From contig JAFAFL010000151.1 in assembly GCA_023423535.1 (NCBI GenBank), positions 1 through 64,000 on the forward strand: DNA of 64,000 nucleotides. Reading direction: 5' to 3'. A program made the position numbers and the translations under genes. The notes beneath the pieces are model-generated. The model ran no database searches. It was not told where the DNA came from and was given only the letters and a program-made list of their open reading frames with translations. The stretch comes from Pseudomonadota bacterium. GTDB lineage: Bacteria; Myxococcota; Myxococcia; Myxococcales; Myxococcaceae. Positions within the stretch are counted from its first letter, which is position 1. Every line of letters begins with the position of its first letter. Positions 52,681 to 61,119 of the stretch are shown here, in pieces.

Positions 52681-55521
52681 GTGTTCCGGTTGACCTGCAT
52701 TCCTTCGATCTCCCTCGGCGCACTGCTCCTCACCGCCGCCGTCGCGCACGCGGGCACGCCGCTCGAGCCCGGCTTCACCGAGACGCAGTTCGTCGCGAGC
52801 AACAACATCGGCAACGCCACGCGGCTTGGCTGGGCGCCGGATGGCTCGAACCGCCTCTTCGTCACGCGTCAGAATGGCGAGGTGCGCGTGGTGAAGAACG
52901 GCGCCGTGCTCGCGACGCCCTTCGCGACGATCTCGCCCATCTCCACTTCGGGTGAGTCCGGCCTGCTCGGCATGGCGTTCGACCCGGACTTCATCGCCAA
53001 CCGCTACGTGTACTTCTTCGTCACGGTCAGCGCCTCCGAGCAGCAAATCATCCGCTACACGGACGTGAACGACGTCGGGCAGAACAAGACGACGATCGTC
53101 GGAGGGCTGCCCAACGCGAGCGGCATCCACGTCGGCGGCGGCCTCGCCACCTCGCCGGACGGGCACCTCTTCTGGGCCATCGGCGACAACTTCAACCCGA
53201 AGACCGGCGTGGATTCGAACCTCACCTCGCTGGCCTCGAAGGTCGGGCGCGCGAGGCTCAACGGCACGGTGCCCAACGACAACCCGTTCAACGACGGCGT
53301 GGGTCCGAACAACGACTACGTCTGGGCGCGCGGCTTCCGGAACCCGTACTCGGTGCGCTGGAACCCCTTCACCAACCGGCTCTGGGTCAGCTCCTGCGGC
53401 GACCGCTACGAGCAGCTCTGGACGCTCAGCGCCGGCGACCACGCGGGCTGGGACGACTGGGAGGCGAACCAGCCGCCGGGCTTCGTGCGGCCGGTGTTCA
53501 AGTACCGCACGGGCGGGACGGACTCGCGCACCGTGGTCAGCGCGACGCGGACGAATGGCGTCACCACCTTCACGCTCGACGGCACCGGAGGTCAGGGCAA
53601 CGTGGGCTGGTTCAGCCCCGGCGAGCGCGTGACCATCAGCGGCTCGTCCAACGCGAGCTTCAACGGCACCTTCTACGCGGGCGCGCATCCCACCTGGACG
53701 AGCTTCACCGTGCCGCAGCCGGGCCCCGACGGCACGGGCACCGGCGGCACCATCACCACCCAGTCGTACGGCAACTGCGTCACCGGCGGCGGCTTCTACG
53801 ACGGCACGCTCTTTCCGCCGGCGTATCGCGGCAACTACTTCGCGGCGGATTTCGTGGCCGGAAGGCTCACGCGCGTGGCGGCGAACGCGAGCAGCGTGGT
53901 CACCCGCGCGGACCGCTTCCTCGACGGACTGCCCGGCGCCATCGACGTCGCCACAGGACCGGACGCCGCGCTCTACTACCTCAGCCGCAACAGCTACGGC
54001 GTCGTGTACCGGCTCTCGTACGGGCACACCGCGCAGGCGATCGCGCTCACGCCCACGAACCTCAACCTGCGCGAGGGCTCGACCGGCGTGGTCACCGTGA
54101 GGCTCGCGGTGCAGCCTTCGGCAAACGTGACCGTCAACGCGGCGGTCACCGGCAGCAGCAGCGTCACGGTCTCGCCGCCGCAGCTCACCTTCACCGCGCA
54201 GAACTGGCAGACGCCGCAGGTGCTCACCGTCATCTCCGCGCAGGACGCGGACTCGAACAACGAGCAGGCAACGCTCACGCTCTCCAGCAGTGCGGCCTCG
54301 AGCGAGCCGGTCACCGTGCGCGTCTTCGACGACGACGGGCAGGGCTTCGTCGTCTCCACCACCGCGCTCACGATCACCGAGGGCCAGACCGGCACCTTCA
54401 CCGTGCGGCTCTCGCAGGCGCCCTCCGCCAACGTCACCGTCACCTCCGCGCGCACCGCGGGCGACCCGTCGGTCTCCGTCACCGGTGGCGGCTCGCTGAC
54501 CTTCACCCCGCAGAACTTCGCCACGCCGCAGACGGTGACGGTCACTGCCGCCGCGGATGCGGACTTCACCACCGACCAGGCCACGATCACGGTCAGCGCG
54601 CCGGGCTACACGTCTCGCGACGTGGAGATCACCGCGACGGACGTGGATGGCTCTCCGCCGGCGATCACCTCCATGCCGCCGCTCACCGCGGTGGCCGGCG
54701 CGACCTGGCGCTACACCGTCACCGTGTCGGGCAACCCGTCGCCCGGGCTCTCGCTGCAGAACGCGCCGCAGGGCATGACGCTGGATGCGCCGAGCCGCAC
54801 GCTGCAGTGGACGCCCACCGCGCCGGGCACCGGCAACGTCTCCATCGTCGCTTCGAACGGGCAGCTGCCGAACGCGACGCAGAGCTTCGCGGTCACCGTC
54901 AGCGCGGACATGCCGCCCACCGCGCAGCTCACGCTGCCCATGGAGGGCGACACCGTGTCCGGCACCGAGGCCGAGTTCTTCGGCGACGGCTTCGACGACG
55001 TGGGCACCGTGCGCGGCGACTTCTACGTGGACGACACGCTCGTGTTCACCGACACCACGCCGGGCGGGCACTACCACGTCAACGGCGAGCACCAGCGCTG
55101 GGACACCACGCTGCTCAGCGACGGGCCGCACACCGTGCGACTGGTGGTGACGGACACCGCGGGCCAGACCGACTCGGTCGAGGTCAACGTGATCGTCGCC
55201 AATGGCACCGGGACCGATGCGGGGATGGGCGACGACGCGGGCATGGGCGGCGACGACGCGGGCACCGACGCGGGGATGACAGGCGACGACGGCGGGATGA
55301 CGGCTGAGGACGCGGGGACGATGCCGGACGACGCGGGCGTGACGGACGATGCCGGGACCGTCACCGATGGCGGCGGCGGGCCGAAGGGCGAGCCTCCGGC
55401 GGTCACCGGTTCCTGCGGCTGCGCGAGCGGCGCGGAGGGAGGCGCCGGGTTGATGTTCACGCTGGTGCTCGGTGCGGGCGTGCTCGTGCGGCGGCCGCGG
55501 TCGCGCCGCGCGTGCGCGTAG
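52681..55521 (+). CDS. PQQ-type sugar dehydrogenase-like surface protein with MYXO-CTERM-like tail
   Basis: 946 residues with a signal peptide (HAG at residue 25). Residues about 30-440 are a soluble-glucose-dehydrogenase-like propeller (LFVTRQNGEVRVVKNG; GLLGMAFDPDF; GIHVGGGLATSPDGHLFWAI; ARGFRNPYSVRW; GDHAGWDDWEANQPPG). Residues 445-660 are Calx-beta-like repeats (LREGSTGVVTVRLAVQPSAN; ITEGQTGTFTVRLSQAPSAN), then Ig-like modules (660-830). An Asp/Gly linker (DDAGMGGDDAGTDAGM) leads to a sorting tail with GSCGCASG, a hydrophobic helix (MFTLVLGAGVLV) and Arg (RRPRSRR), as in MYXO-CTERM. The propeller may oxidise sugars with PQQ. GTG at 52681 is the start; the divergent protease gene begins 75 bp away. 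Confidence 0.88.
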   Translation: MFRLTCIPSISLGALLLTAAVAHAGTPLEPGFTETQFVASNNIGNATRLGWAPDGSNRLFVTRQNGEVRVVKNGAVLATPFATISPISTSGESGLLGMAFDPDFIANRYVYFFVTVSASEQQIIRYTDVNDVGQNKTTIVGGLPNASGIHVGGGLATSPDGHLFWAIGDNFNPKTGVDSNLTSLASKVGRARLNGTVPNDNPFNDGVGPNNDYVWARGFRNPYSVRWNPFTNRLWVSSCGDRYEQLWTLSAGDHAGWDDWEANQPPGFVRPVFKYRTGGTDSRTVVSATRTNGVTTFTLDGTGGQGNVGWFSPGERVTISGSSNASFNGTFYAGAHPTWTSFTVPQPGPDGTGTGGTITTQSYGNCVTGGGFYDGTLFPPAYRGNYFAADFVAGRLTRVAANASSVVTRADRFLDGLPGAIDVATGPDAALYYLSRNSYGVVYRLSYGHTAQAIALTPTNLNLREGSTGVVTVRLAVQPSANVTVNAAVTGSSSVTVSPPQLTFTAQNWQTPQVLTVISAQDADSNNEQATLTLSSSAASSEPVTVRVFDDDGQGFVVSTTALTITEGQTGTFTVRLSQAPSANVTVTSARTAGDPSVSVTGGGSLTFTPQNFATPQTVTVTAAADADFTTDQATITVSAPGYTSRDVEITATDVDGSPPAITSMPPLTAVAGATWRYTVTVSGNPSPGLSLQNAPQGMTLDAPSRTLQWTPTAPGTGNVSIVASNGQLPNATQSFAVTVSADMPPTAQLTLPMEGDTVSGTEAEFFGDGFDDVGTVRGDFYVDDTLVFTDTTPGGHYHVNGEHQRWDTTLLSDGPHTVRLVVTDTAGQTDSVEVNVIVANGTGTDAGMGDDAGMGGDDAGTDAGMTGDDGGMTAEDAGTMPDDAGVTDDAGTVTDGGGGPKGEPPAVTGSCGCASGAEGGAGLMFTLVLGAGVLVRRPRSRRACA

Positions 55522-55530
55522 GCCCCGGGA

Positions 55531-55956
55531 TCAGGGCAGCTCGACGAGGGTCCAGTACTTGTTCATCGTGGCCATGAGGTCCACGAAGTTGGTGAAGGTG
55601 ACCGGCTTGAGCAGGTAGCCGGCCACGTTCAGCTTCCAGGCCTCGACCTTGTCGCGCTCGTCGGCGGAGGTGGTCAGCACCACCACGCTGAGGGTGGAGA
55701 GGTCGGGGTCGCTGCGCACCGCTCGCAGGAACTCGATGCCGTTCATCTTCGGCATGTTGAGGTCGAGCAGCACCAGGCGCCGCTCGCGCGGGAACGTTCC
55801 GGAGCGGAGGACCTCCAGCGCCTCGAGGCCGTTCTGCGCCACGTGCAGCGGGTTGGTGATCTTCCCCTTCTGGAAGGCGCGGCGGACGTTCATCACGTCC
55901 ACCTCGTCGTCCTCCACGAGCAGGATGTTGAGGATGCGGTCGGTCGGTTCGCTCAC
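55531..55956 (-). CDS. Single-domain response regulator (Rcp1-like)
   Basis: 141 residues from the GTG at 55956 (longer in-frame starts up to 56046 exist). Receiver motifs: acidic pair VEDDEVD, phospho-acceptor Asp in LLDLNMPKMNG, Thr in VVLTTSADERD and Lys in GYLLKPVTF. A stand-alone receiver of the CheY/Rcp1 type, with the long alpha4-beta5 loop; it passes a signal by protein contact. No histidine kinase is adjacent. It is convergent with the surface protein gene (10 bp) and divergent from the DoxX-like gene. Confidence 0.88.
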   Translation of the reverse strand: MSEPTDRILNILLVEDDEVDVMNVRRAFQKGKITNPLHVAQNGLEALEVLRSGTFPRERRLVLLDLNMPKMNGIEFLRAVRSDPDLSTLSVVVLTTSADERDKVEAWKLNVAGYLLKPVTFTNFVDLMATMNKYWTLVELP

Positions 55957-56057
55957 GGGCGAGACCTTCGGGTATCGGGCGACGGGGTGCGACGCGGGTC
56001 GGTGCGGTGCGTCGGCCGGCTGACGATCCGGGCGTGCACTGTGCAAACCTCCCGGGC

Positions 56058-56519
56058 ATGGACGTGCCTACCGTGGCCGAAAGCGTGGGTGAGGGGCTCA
56101 ACGCGCGAGGGCGGGCGCTGGCGGTCGTGCGCGTCTGCGTGGGCCTCACCTACTGCGTGTACGGCGTGCTCAAGCTGCTGCACATGCAGCGCTTCGACAT
56201 CGTCGTGTCGGGGGAGATCACCCAGGTCCCGGGCAACGAGCTGTTCTGGTACTTCTTCGGCTACTCGCGGCCGTACCTCTGGTTCGTGGGCCTGACGCAG
56301 CTCGCGGGCGGCCTGATGATGGCGGCGCCGAAGACGCGACGCATCGGCGCGCTGATGTGCCTCGTGCTCGGCGGCAACATCACGATCATGGACTTCGCCT
56401 GGGGCATCGGCTGGGTGAGCTGGTGGGCGCTCTTCCTCACCGTGTGCTGCATCGCGGTCGTCGCCGCGGAGTGGCGGGCGTATCGGCGCGCGCTGGCCGT
56501 GCTGCTCGAGCGGTCATAG
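56058..56519 (+). CDS. DoxX-like membrane protein
   Basis: 153 residues with four membrane helices (LAVVRVCVGLTYCVYGVLKL; YLWFVGLTQLAGGLMMA; IGALMCLVLGGNITIMDFAW; WWALFLTVCCIAVVAAE). The pattern fits the DoxX/DoxD superfamily of quinone-related small membrane proteins. The ATG at 56058 begins a short polar stretch. It overlaps the convergent receptor gene by 6 bp. Confidence 0.75.
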   Translation: MDVPTVAESVGEGLNARGRALAVVRVCVGLTYCVYGVLKLLHMQRFDIVVSGEITQVPGNELFWYFFGYSRPYLWFVGLTQLAGGLMMAAPKTRRIGALMCLVLGGNITIMDFAWGIGWVSWWALFLTVCCIAVVAAEWRAYRRALAVLLERS

Positions 56520-58604
56520 CCGCGCGCGCAGTCCGATCATCGGGACGGGTACGCCGGGCACCCGGCTGCTGGAGCTCCTCGTCAGCGTTCGCTCTCCGCG
56601 CGTCTCAGCTTCCAATGAAGCCGACTCCTCGCGATACGAGTAGCCCGTGATCTCGCGGCTGAAGGTGAGGTTCTGCAGCTCGAGCTGGGCCTGCAGCTCG
56701 ATGCCGCCGACGGTGAAGTCGTACGCGATGCGGGCGTCGAGCCGGAAGTGGGGCGGCAGCACGCTCCAGTCCGGGCGGTCCGCTTCGATCCAGCGCGGCC
56801 CCGGGCGCAAGGGATCGAGGCCCTCGCGCTGGGTCACCGAGCCGAGCCCTCCTGCCTCCAGCGTCCCCGTCTGGAAGCGCGCCGCGCCGCCGAAGGTCCA
56901 ACGCTGCACGCGACGGCCGACGAAGAGCGTGGCCGCGGCGGTGCGGTTCCACGGCGCGGTCAGCAGCTGCGTGCGCGTCTCCACCGGCTCTCCGAAGTCG
57001 TTCCGGACGCTGTGGTTCACGCGCCGCGCGGCGTGCTGCAGCGAGACCGAACCCCAGCCGAAAAGGCCCGAGCGACTGTCGCGACGCACGAGCAGCTCGG
57101 CGCCTCCGCCCCAGCCGCGACTGCCATGCTGGGCGAGCACGTCCTCGGCGTCACCGCGCACCGTCTGGAGGAAGTCGCGATCGAGCGGCCCCAGCTCCAG
57201 CGTCCGCGTGAGCACGTCCACCCAGACGTCCGCCTGCGCACTCCAGCCGCGAGGGCCTCTGAAGCGAAGGCCCGCCTCCGAACGCACCGCCTCCTGGACG
57301 CCGAAGCGCAGCGCCGCCAGCTCCGCGCCCGGCAGCCTCACGAGGAAGGTGGGCGACTGGTGCACCAGCGCGATGCGCGCGTAACCCAGCGAGCGGAAGG
57401 GGAGCGCGTGGTCCACCGAGAGGTGCGGGTCCACCGTGAAGCGGCTGGGCGTGCCGTCGAGCTGCCAGAGGTCTCCGCGCACGCCGGCGTTCACCTGCAT
57501 GAAGCGGGTGGGCCGGTAGCGGACTTCACCCCAGAGGCCGCCGAGCACCGCCGACGCGATCGGGTGGCGCACGCCCGTCTCCACCGGCGGGTCTCCATCA
57601 CCGGTCGAGCCCTCCAGCTCCGGCGCGCGCGTAGTCCAGCGCTGCGTGAGGTGGGCGTTGCGGTGCTCGAGATCGAAGCCCGCCCGCACCTGGCCCCACG
57701 GACGCATCAGCGAACTCCAACCCGCGCGCACTCCGCCGAGCCGCTCCGTCACCCGCGCCCGCTGCTGCGCCACCGCACCGCCGAGCTCCGCGCCGGCCTC
57801 GTCCTGTCCCGCCGTGGCCGAGACCTCCACCGTCCCGTCCGCGAGCGGCGTTCGCAGCCGCAGGTCCAACCGATGGAAGGAGAGCTCCGCGCCGAGGATG
57901 TTCGGGTCACCGACCGAGCGGAACGCGTCCATCGCGCCCACCGCGAGGAAGCGCAACGAGCTCCCGCCCAGCTGCTGCTCCGCGCGCGCGTAGTAGTCCC
58001 CGAGCCGCGCATCGAGCGAGTCGCCCAGTGCCAGCCCCGCTGCGCCCGCGCTCCAGAGGAACGAACCACCGGCGGTCACGTCGGTGTCGGGACCGCTCCA
58101 TCGGGCCAGCGCGCCGGCTCGCAGCAGATCGAGCGACACGTCGCCGGAGAGGCCCTCGCGTCGCGGCGCCGAGGGTTCAAGGGAGACCGTCCCGCCCAGC
58201 GCACGTCCACGCGAGAGATCCGGTGCGCCGCGCCGGAGCGTCACCGAATCGAACGCCGCGTCCTGCAGCACCGGCGGGCCGGCGAAGACGTGGAGCGCCC
58301 ACGGCAGCTCGAGCCCGTCCACGAGGAAGCGCGTCGAAGCCGGCTGCAGCCCGCGCACGTACGAGAGCGGCAGCGGCGAGAGCAGGGGAGAGGTCGCCGG
58401 CAGGAGCGTCAGTGCCGAGAACCCTCCGCCGACCGAGGACGGCACCGCCTCCCAGGCGTCGGAGTCCAGCGTCGCGTCCGACGCCCACCGCGGCTCCTCG
58501 GCACGCGCCCCGGTACAGACGACGAGGCCGAGGACGAGCGCGACGAGGCGGGTGGCGACCTTCCGGTGCACGGGCACGGGGGCAACCCTACGCCGCGCGA
58601 CCAC
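56514..58604 (-). CDS. TonB-dependent receptor-like outer membrane protein
   Basis: 696 residues. A signal peptide (ALVLGLVVCTGARAEE) is followed by a plug-like domain (about 55-160: YVRGLQPASTRFLVDGLELP; SVTLRRGAPDLSRGRALGG) and a 22-strand-type barrel with alternating polar/hydrophobic strands ending in a hydrophobic segment (VPVPMIGLRARL) with terminal Leu. No TonB box is clearly visible, and the plug is short, so it may be a TonB-like receptor without energy coupling. The substrate is unknown. It lies 34 bp downstream of the Cys-rich lipoprotein gene on the same strand. GTG start. Confidence 0.78.
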   Translation of the reverse strand: MVARRRVAPVPVHRKVATRLVALVLGLVVCTGARAEEPRWASDATLDSDAWEAVPSSVGGGFSALTLLPATSPLLSPLPLSYVRGLQPASTRFLVDGLELPWALHVFAGPPVLQDAAFDSVTLRRGAPDLSRGRALGGTVSLEPSAPRREGLSGDVSLDLLRAGALARWSGPDTDVTAGGSFLWSAGAAGLALGDSLDARLGDYYARAEQQLGGSSLRFLAVGAMDAFRSVGDPNILGAELSFHRLDLRLRTPLADGTVEVSATAGQDEAGAELGGAVAQQRARVTERLGGVRAGWSSLMRPWGQVRAGFDLEHRNAHLTQRWTTRAPELEGSTGDGDPPVETGVRHPIASAVLGGLWGEVRYRPTRFMQVNAGVRGDLWQLDGTPSRFTVDPHLSVDHALPFRSLGYARIALVHQSPTFLVRLPGAELAALRFGVQEAVRSEAGLRFRGPRGWSAQADVWVDVLTRTLELGPLDRDFLQTVRGDAEDVLAQHGSRGWGGGAELLVRRDSRSGLFGWGSVSLQHAARRVNHSVRNDFGEPVETRTQLLTAPWNRTAAATLFVGRRVQRWTFGGAARFQTGTLEAGGLGSVTQREGLDPLRPGPRWIEADRPDWSVLPPHFRLDARIAYDFTVGGIELQAQLELQNLTFSREITGYSYREESASLEAETRGERTLTRSSSSRVPGVPVPMIGLRARL

Positions 58605-58638
58605 GGCCGTCAGCGCCGGGCTCGGTTGGCGTTGCCGG

Positions 58639-60105
58639 TCAGCGGCAGGCCTGGGTGCGGTTCTCGGTGGTGGCGTCGCAGACGGTGCAGCTGGAGCACG
58701 TGCTCGGGGCGCAAGCGCTCATTGAGCCGCAGAGGGTGACGTAGTTCGCGGTGACCCCGCAGCCGGGCACGGAACCCGACCAGCCGGTGGTGCCGTCACA
58801 CTCGCGATCCTTGGTGCTGCACGAGCCGATCGAATTGCACGCGTTCGCGCCGCCGAACTGGATGCTCTGCGACCCATCGCAGTTGAAGTCGAACCCACCG
58901 CAGCCGGTGCGAGGCGTCCCGAAGAACGCCGTCTGTCCCGGCTTCGCGCGTGCGTCGGAATCGCAGCAGTCGTTCGCGACCGCGGCCCGTCCCGCCGGAG
59001 GTGCGATGCCGCAGAAGTACCCGAGCGCGCCCACCCCGAAGCCGTCACCGTCGGCATCCACGTACGAGCCGGTGCAGACGCCGGCCAGGCACTCCGCGCC
59101 GCTCTGCGGACCGGAGCACGCCAGACCGTCCGCACGCTTCGGCGCGCACTGGTTGCCCTGGCAGTAGTGCGAGGGCAGGCAGTGCGCGTCCGAGCCGCAG
59201 GCGGTGCCGCAGTTCGTCCCGGACGCGTCGCACTGGTAGCCGTTGCAGGAGACGGGCGTCACCGCGGCGCAGGTCGGCTCACCGCCCACGCAGACGCGCG
59301 TCGGAGAGAAGTTGCCCATGACGCAGGTCGGGCCTGCGCAGGGCGTGTTCGCCGCCGCAAAGGCGTCCTCGGGGCAGGTGTAGGCGCCCGGCGCTCCGAC
59401 GCAATGCTCGGCCACGTCGCACGCGTTCACCGCGTCGCGGCACACGGTGGTCGCCGGCAGGACCTCGTCGGGCGGGCAGTTGGGGCTGTTGCCGAGACAG
59501 GCCTCGGCGATGTCGCAGTCGCCCTCCGAAGCGCGGCACTCCGTCCCCGCCGTCGCGTACGCGTCGATCGGGCACTGCGCGTTGTCGCCGGTGCAGGACT
59601 CGGCCACGTCGCACAGCCCGTCCTTCGGCCGGCAGACCGTTCCCATCGGCGCGAGATCGTCCGGCGGGCACTGGGCGCTCGCCCCGGTGCAGTACTCCAC
59701 CGGGTCGCACGCGCCGGCGGAGGAGCGGCACACGGTCGTCTGAGGACGCAGCTCGTCCAAGGGGCACTGAGCAGACTTGCCGGTGCAGCGCTCGTCGCTG
59801 TCGCAGGGGCCCGTCGGGTTGCGGCAGACGGTGCCGGCCTCGACGAAGGTGTTCGCCGGGCAGATGCCGGAAGCGGGACACGTCTCCGCCACGTCACAGT
59901 CACCGGCGGAGGGGCGGCACACCTGGCCCGGGGTGCACGGTCCGCCCGGCGCGCCCTCTTCGGTGCAGGCGCCGTCGGTGCAGACCTCGCCCTCGGCGCA
60001 GTCGGACGTTTCCTCGCACGTCTCGCCGTTGCCACAGCCTGCTGCCACAAACACCGAGAGCGCGAACGCAGCCGCGCCCATCAGGTTCCACGTCGTCGTC
60101 TTCAT
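58639..60105 (-). CDS. Disintegrin-like Cys-rich lipoprotein
   Basis: 488 residues with a lipoprotein signal (FVAAGC, Cys24). Seven repeats of about 45 residues (60-270) have the layout CR...AG.CDVAE.CTG....CP.D, as in CRPKDGLCDVAESCTGDNAQ. That is the Cys pattern of the disintegrin/ADAM Cys-rich fold of animals. Next comes a divergent Cys region with a calcium-type motif (DADGDGFGVG) and a CC..D segment, and a final CSSCTVCDATTENRTQACR. Myxobacteria have many such proteins, whose function is unknown. The ATG at 60105 gives the signal. It is the first gene of a likely pair with the receptor gene. Confidence 0.83.
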   Translation of the reverse strand: MKTTTWNLMGAAAFALSVFVAAGCGNGETCEETSDCAEGEVCTDGACTEEGAPGGPCTPGQVCRPSAGDCDVAETCPASGICPANTFVEAGTVCRNPTGPCDSDERCTGKSAQCPLDELRPQTTVCRSSAGACDPVEYCTGASAQCPPDDLAPMGTVCRPKDGLCDVAESCTGDNAQCPIDAYATAGTECRASEGDCDIAEACLGNSPNCPPDEVLPATTVCRDAVNACDVAEHCVGAPGAYTCPEDAFAAANTPCAGPTCVMGNFSPTRVCVGGEPTCAAVTPVSCNGYQCDASGTNCGTACGSDAHCLPSHYCQGNQCAPKRADGLACSGPQSGAECLAGVCTGSYVDADGDGFGVGALGYFCGIAPPAGRAAVANDCCDSDARAKPGQTAFFGTPRTGCGGFDFNCDGSQSIQFGGANACNSIGSCSTKDRECDGTTGWSGSVPGCGVTANYVTLCGSMSACAPSTCSSCTVCDATTENRTQACR

Positions 60106-60252
60106 GTTGTCGAGTTCCCCCGCCCCGACCCGCGCAGCGCACCGGCCCGTGCGCCCGGTTCAGGGGCGCGCGCGGATACCACTCTCGAACAGCCGCGTTC
60201 TATGAAAACGCGGACAACGATAAGCGCAGGTTATGTGCTTCCGGAGTCCCCG

Positions 60253-60594
60253 CTACTCGCCGAGCGCGTCCTCGAGCTGGGCCTTCACCTTCGGCATGAA
60301 CCCGAGCGTCAGCAGTCCGCCGGTGTCCACGATGGGCCGGCGCACCGCGTTCGGAGTCTTCACGAGGAAGTCGATGACCTCTGCGTCGCTCAGGCCCTCG
60401 GCGTCCTTCTTGTTGTTGGGCTTCACCAGCTCGTGCGCTCCGCCGGCGCGTTTGGCCAGCGCGCGCAACTCCGTCGCGGAGAGCGGCTGCTTGATGAGAT
60501 CCCGAACCGTGTGCTCGACCTGCTTTCGCGCGAGAAACTCCCGCGCCGACTTGCAGCCCGTTCAACCGATCTTGACGTAGAGCGTGATCGACAT
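60253..60594 (-). CDS. Candidate selenoprotein of the ArsC/Spx family with in-frame TGA
   Basis: Read through TGA at 60564-60562, the frame gives 113 residues: MSITLYVKIG, U11, TGCKSAREFLARKQ, then RDLIKQPLSATELRALAKRA, a second helix, and the conserved end RRPIVDTGGLLTLGFMPKVK. ArsC/Spx proteins have CxxC at exactly this place (Spx: Cys10, Cys13); here it reads U11-x-x-C14. A strong stem-loop follows the TGA. The gene starts 12 bp after the TPM gene, in the LemA/TPM operon. Without recoding only a 71-residue fragment would be annotated. The alternative is a nonsense mutation in a pseudogene. The reductase would use a thiol/selenol relay; the substrate is unknown and arsenate is not implied. 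Confidence 0.78.
60520..60556 (-). promoter_or_regulatory. Candidate bacterial SECIS stem-loop
   Basis: In RNA of the minus strand a 7-bp upper stem, GCGCGGG with CUCGCGC (one G-U), carries a 5-base loop AGUUU (60546-60528). Its loop begins 22 bases after the UGA and has G at its second position, as SelB-type hairpins need. A bulged G, two more pairs, an internal loop and a CUGC/GCAG stem lengthen it to 37 bases. Confidence 0.65.
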
Positions 60595-60606
60595 GGTGCC
60601 GGGGAA

Positions 60607-61068
60607 CTACCGGCGCTTGCCGCCGAAGTCCACCTCGTCGGGGAGCTCGTTCACGTCCCGCTCGCCCTGATGCGGAAAGTGGTGCTTCAGCTCCTGACCC
60701 ACCGCGAGGATCCCGTCCACCAGGCCGCCGGTGAAGTCGCCGGTGCGGAACTTCGCGCCGATCGCGGCGACGATCTTCTCCCAGAACGCCTGGCCCACCT
60801 TCTGGTGGATGCCCTCGTCACCGAGCACCACGAACTTGTGCCGCGACGGGCAGACGAAGATGAGCACGCCGTTGCGCTCGGCGGTGTTCGCCATGCCCAG
60901 CCGCGTGAAGGCACGGTCCGCCGCGGCCTCGATGCTTCCCCAGAACAGGGGCGCCACCGAGACGCGAATCTCGCCGGAGGTCTCGCGCTCCGCCTCCTTC
61001 AACGCCGCCTCGATGCGCGCGGTGTCGAGGCTCTTCAAGAGCTCGCCGCGGGTGAAGACTCCCAGCAT
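60607..61068 (-). CDS. TPM-domain protein, cytosolic form
   Basis: 153 residues without a signal peptide or membrane helix. It contains one TPM (TPM_phosphatase) domain: ERETSGEIRVSVAPLFWG, then AERNGVLIFVCPSRHKFVVL and VAAIGAKFRTGDFTGGLVDG. It looks like the truncated partner of the membrane TPM protein encoded 51 bp upstream in the same operon. Some TPM proteins are phosphatases or work in photosystem repair; the function in bacteria of this type is unclear. Confidence 0.82.
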   Translation of the reverse strand: MLGVFTRGELLKSLDTARIEAALKEAERETSGEIRVSVAPLFWGSIEAAADRAFTRLGMANTAERNGVLIFVCPSRHKFVVLGDEGIHQKVGQAFWEKIVAAIGAKFRTGDFTGGLVDGILAVGQELKHHFPHQGERDVNELPDEVDFGGKRR

Positions 61069-61119
61069 CGTCAGACTCCCTCCGTGACGGTGACGGGCCG
61101 CGAAGGCCGGTCACCCACT

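Noticed and set aside
51961..55131. Long minus-strand frame that would extend the archaemetzincin by 840 residues
   Set aside because: The extension is antisense to the 946-residue surface protein and shows no domain; the true start with signal peptide is at 52605.
60193..60213. Hairpin CCGCGTT/AACGCGG downstream of the candidate selenoprotein gene
   Set aside because: It could be a terminator, but there is no T-run and the stem has only 7 bp; not strong enough to list.
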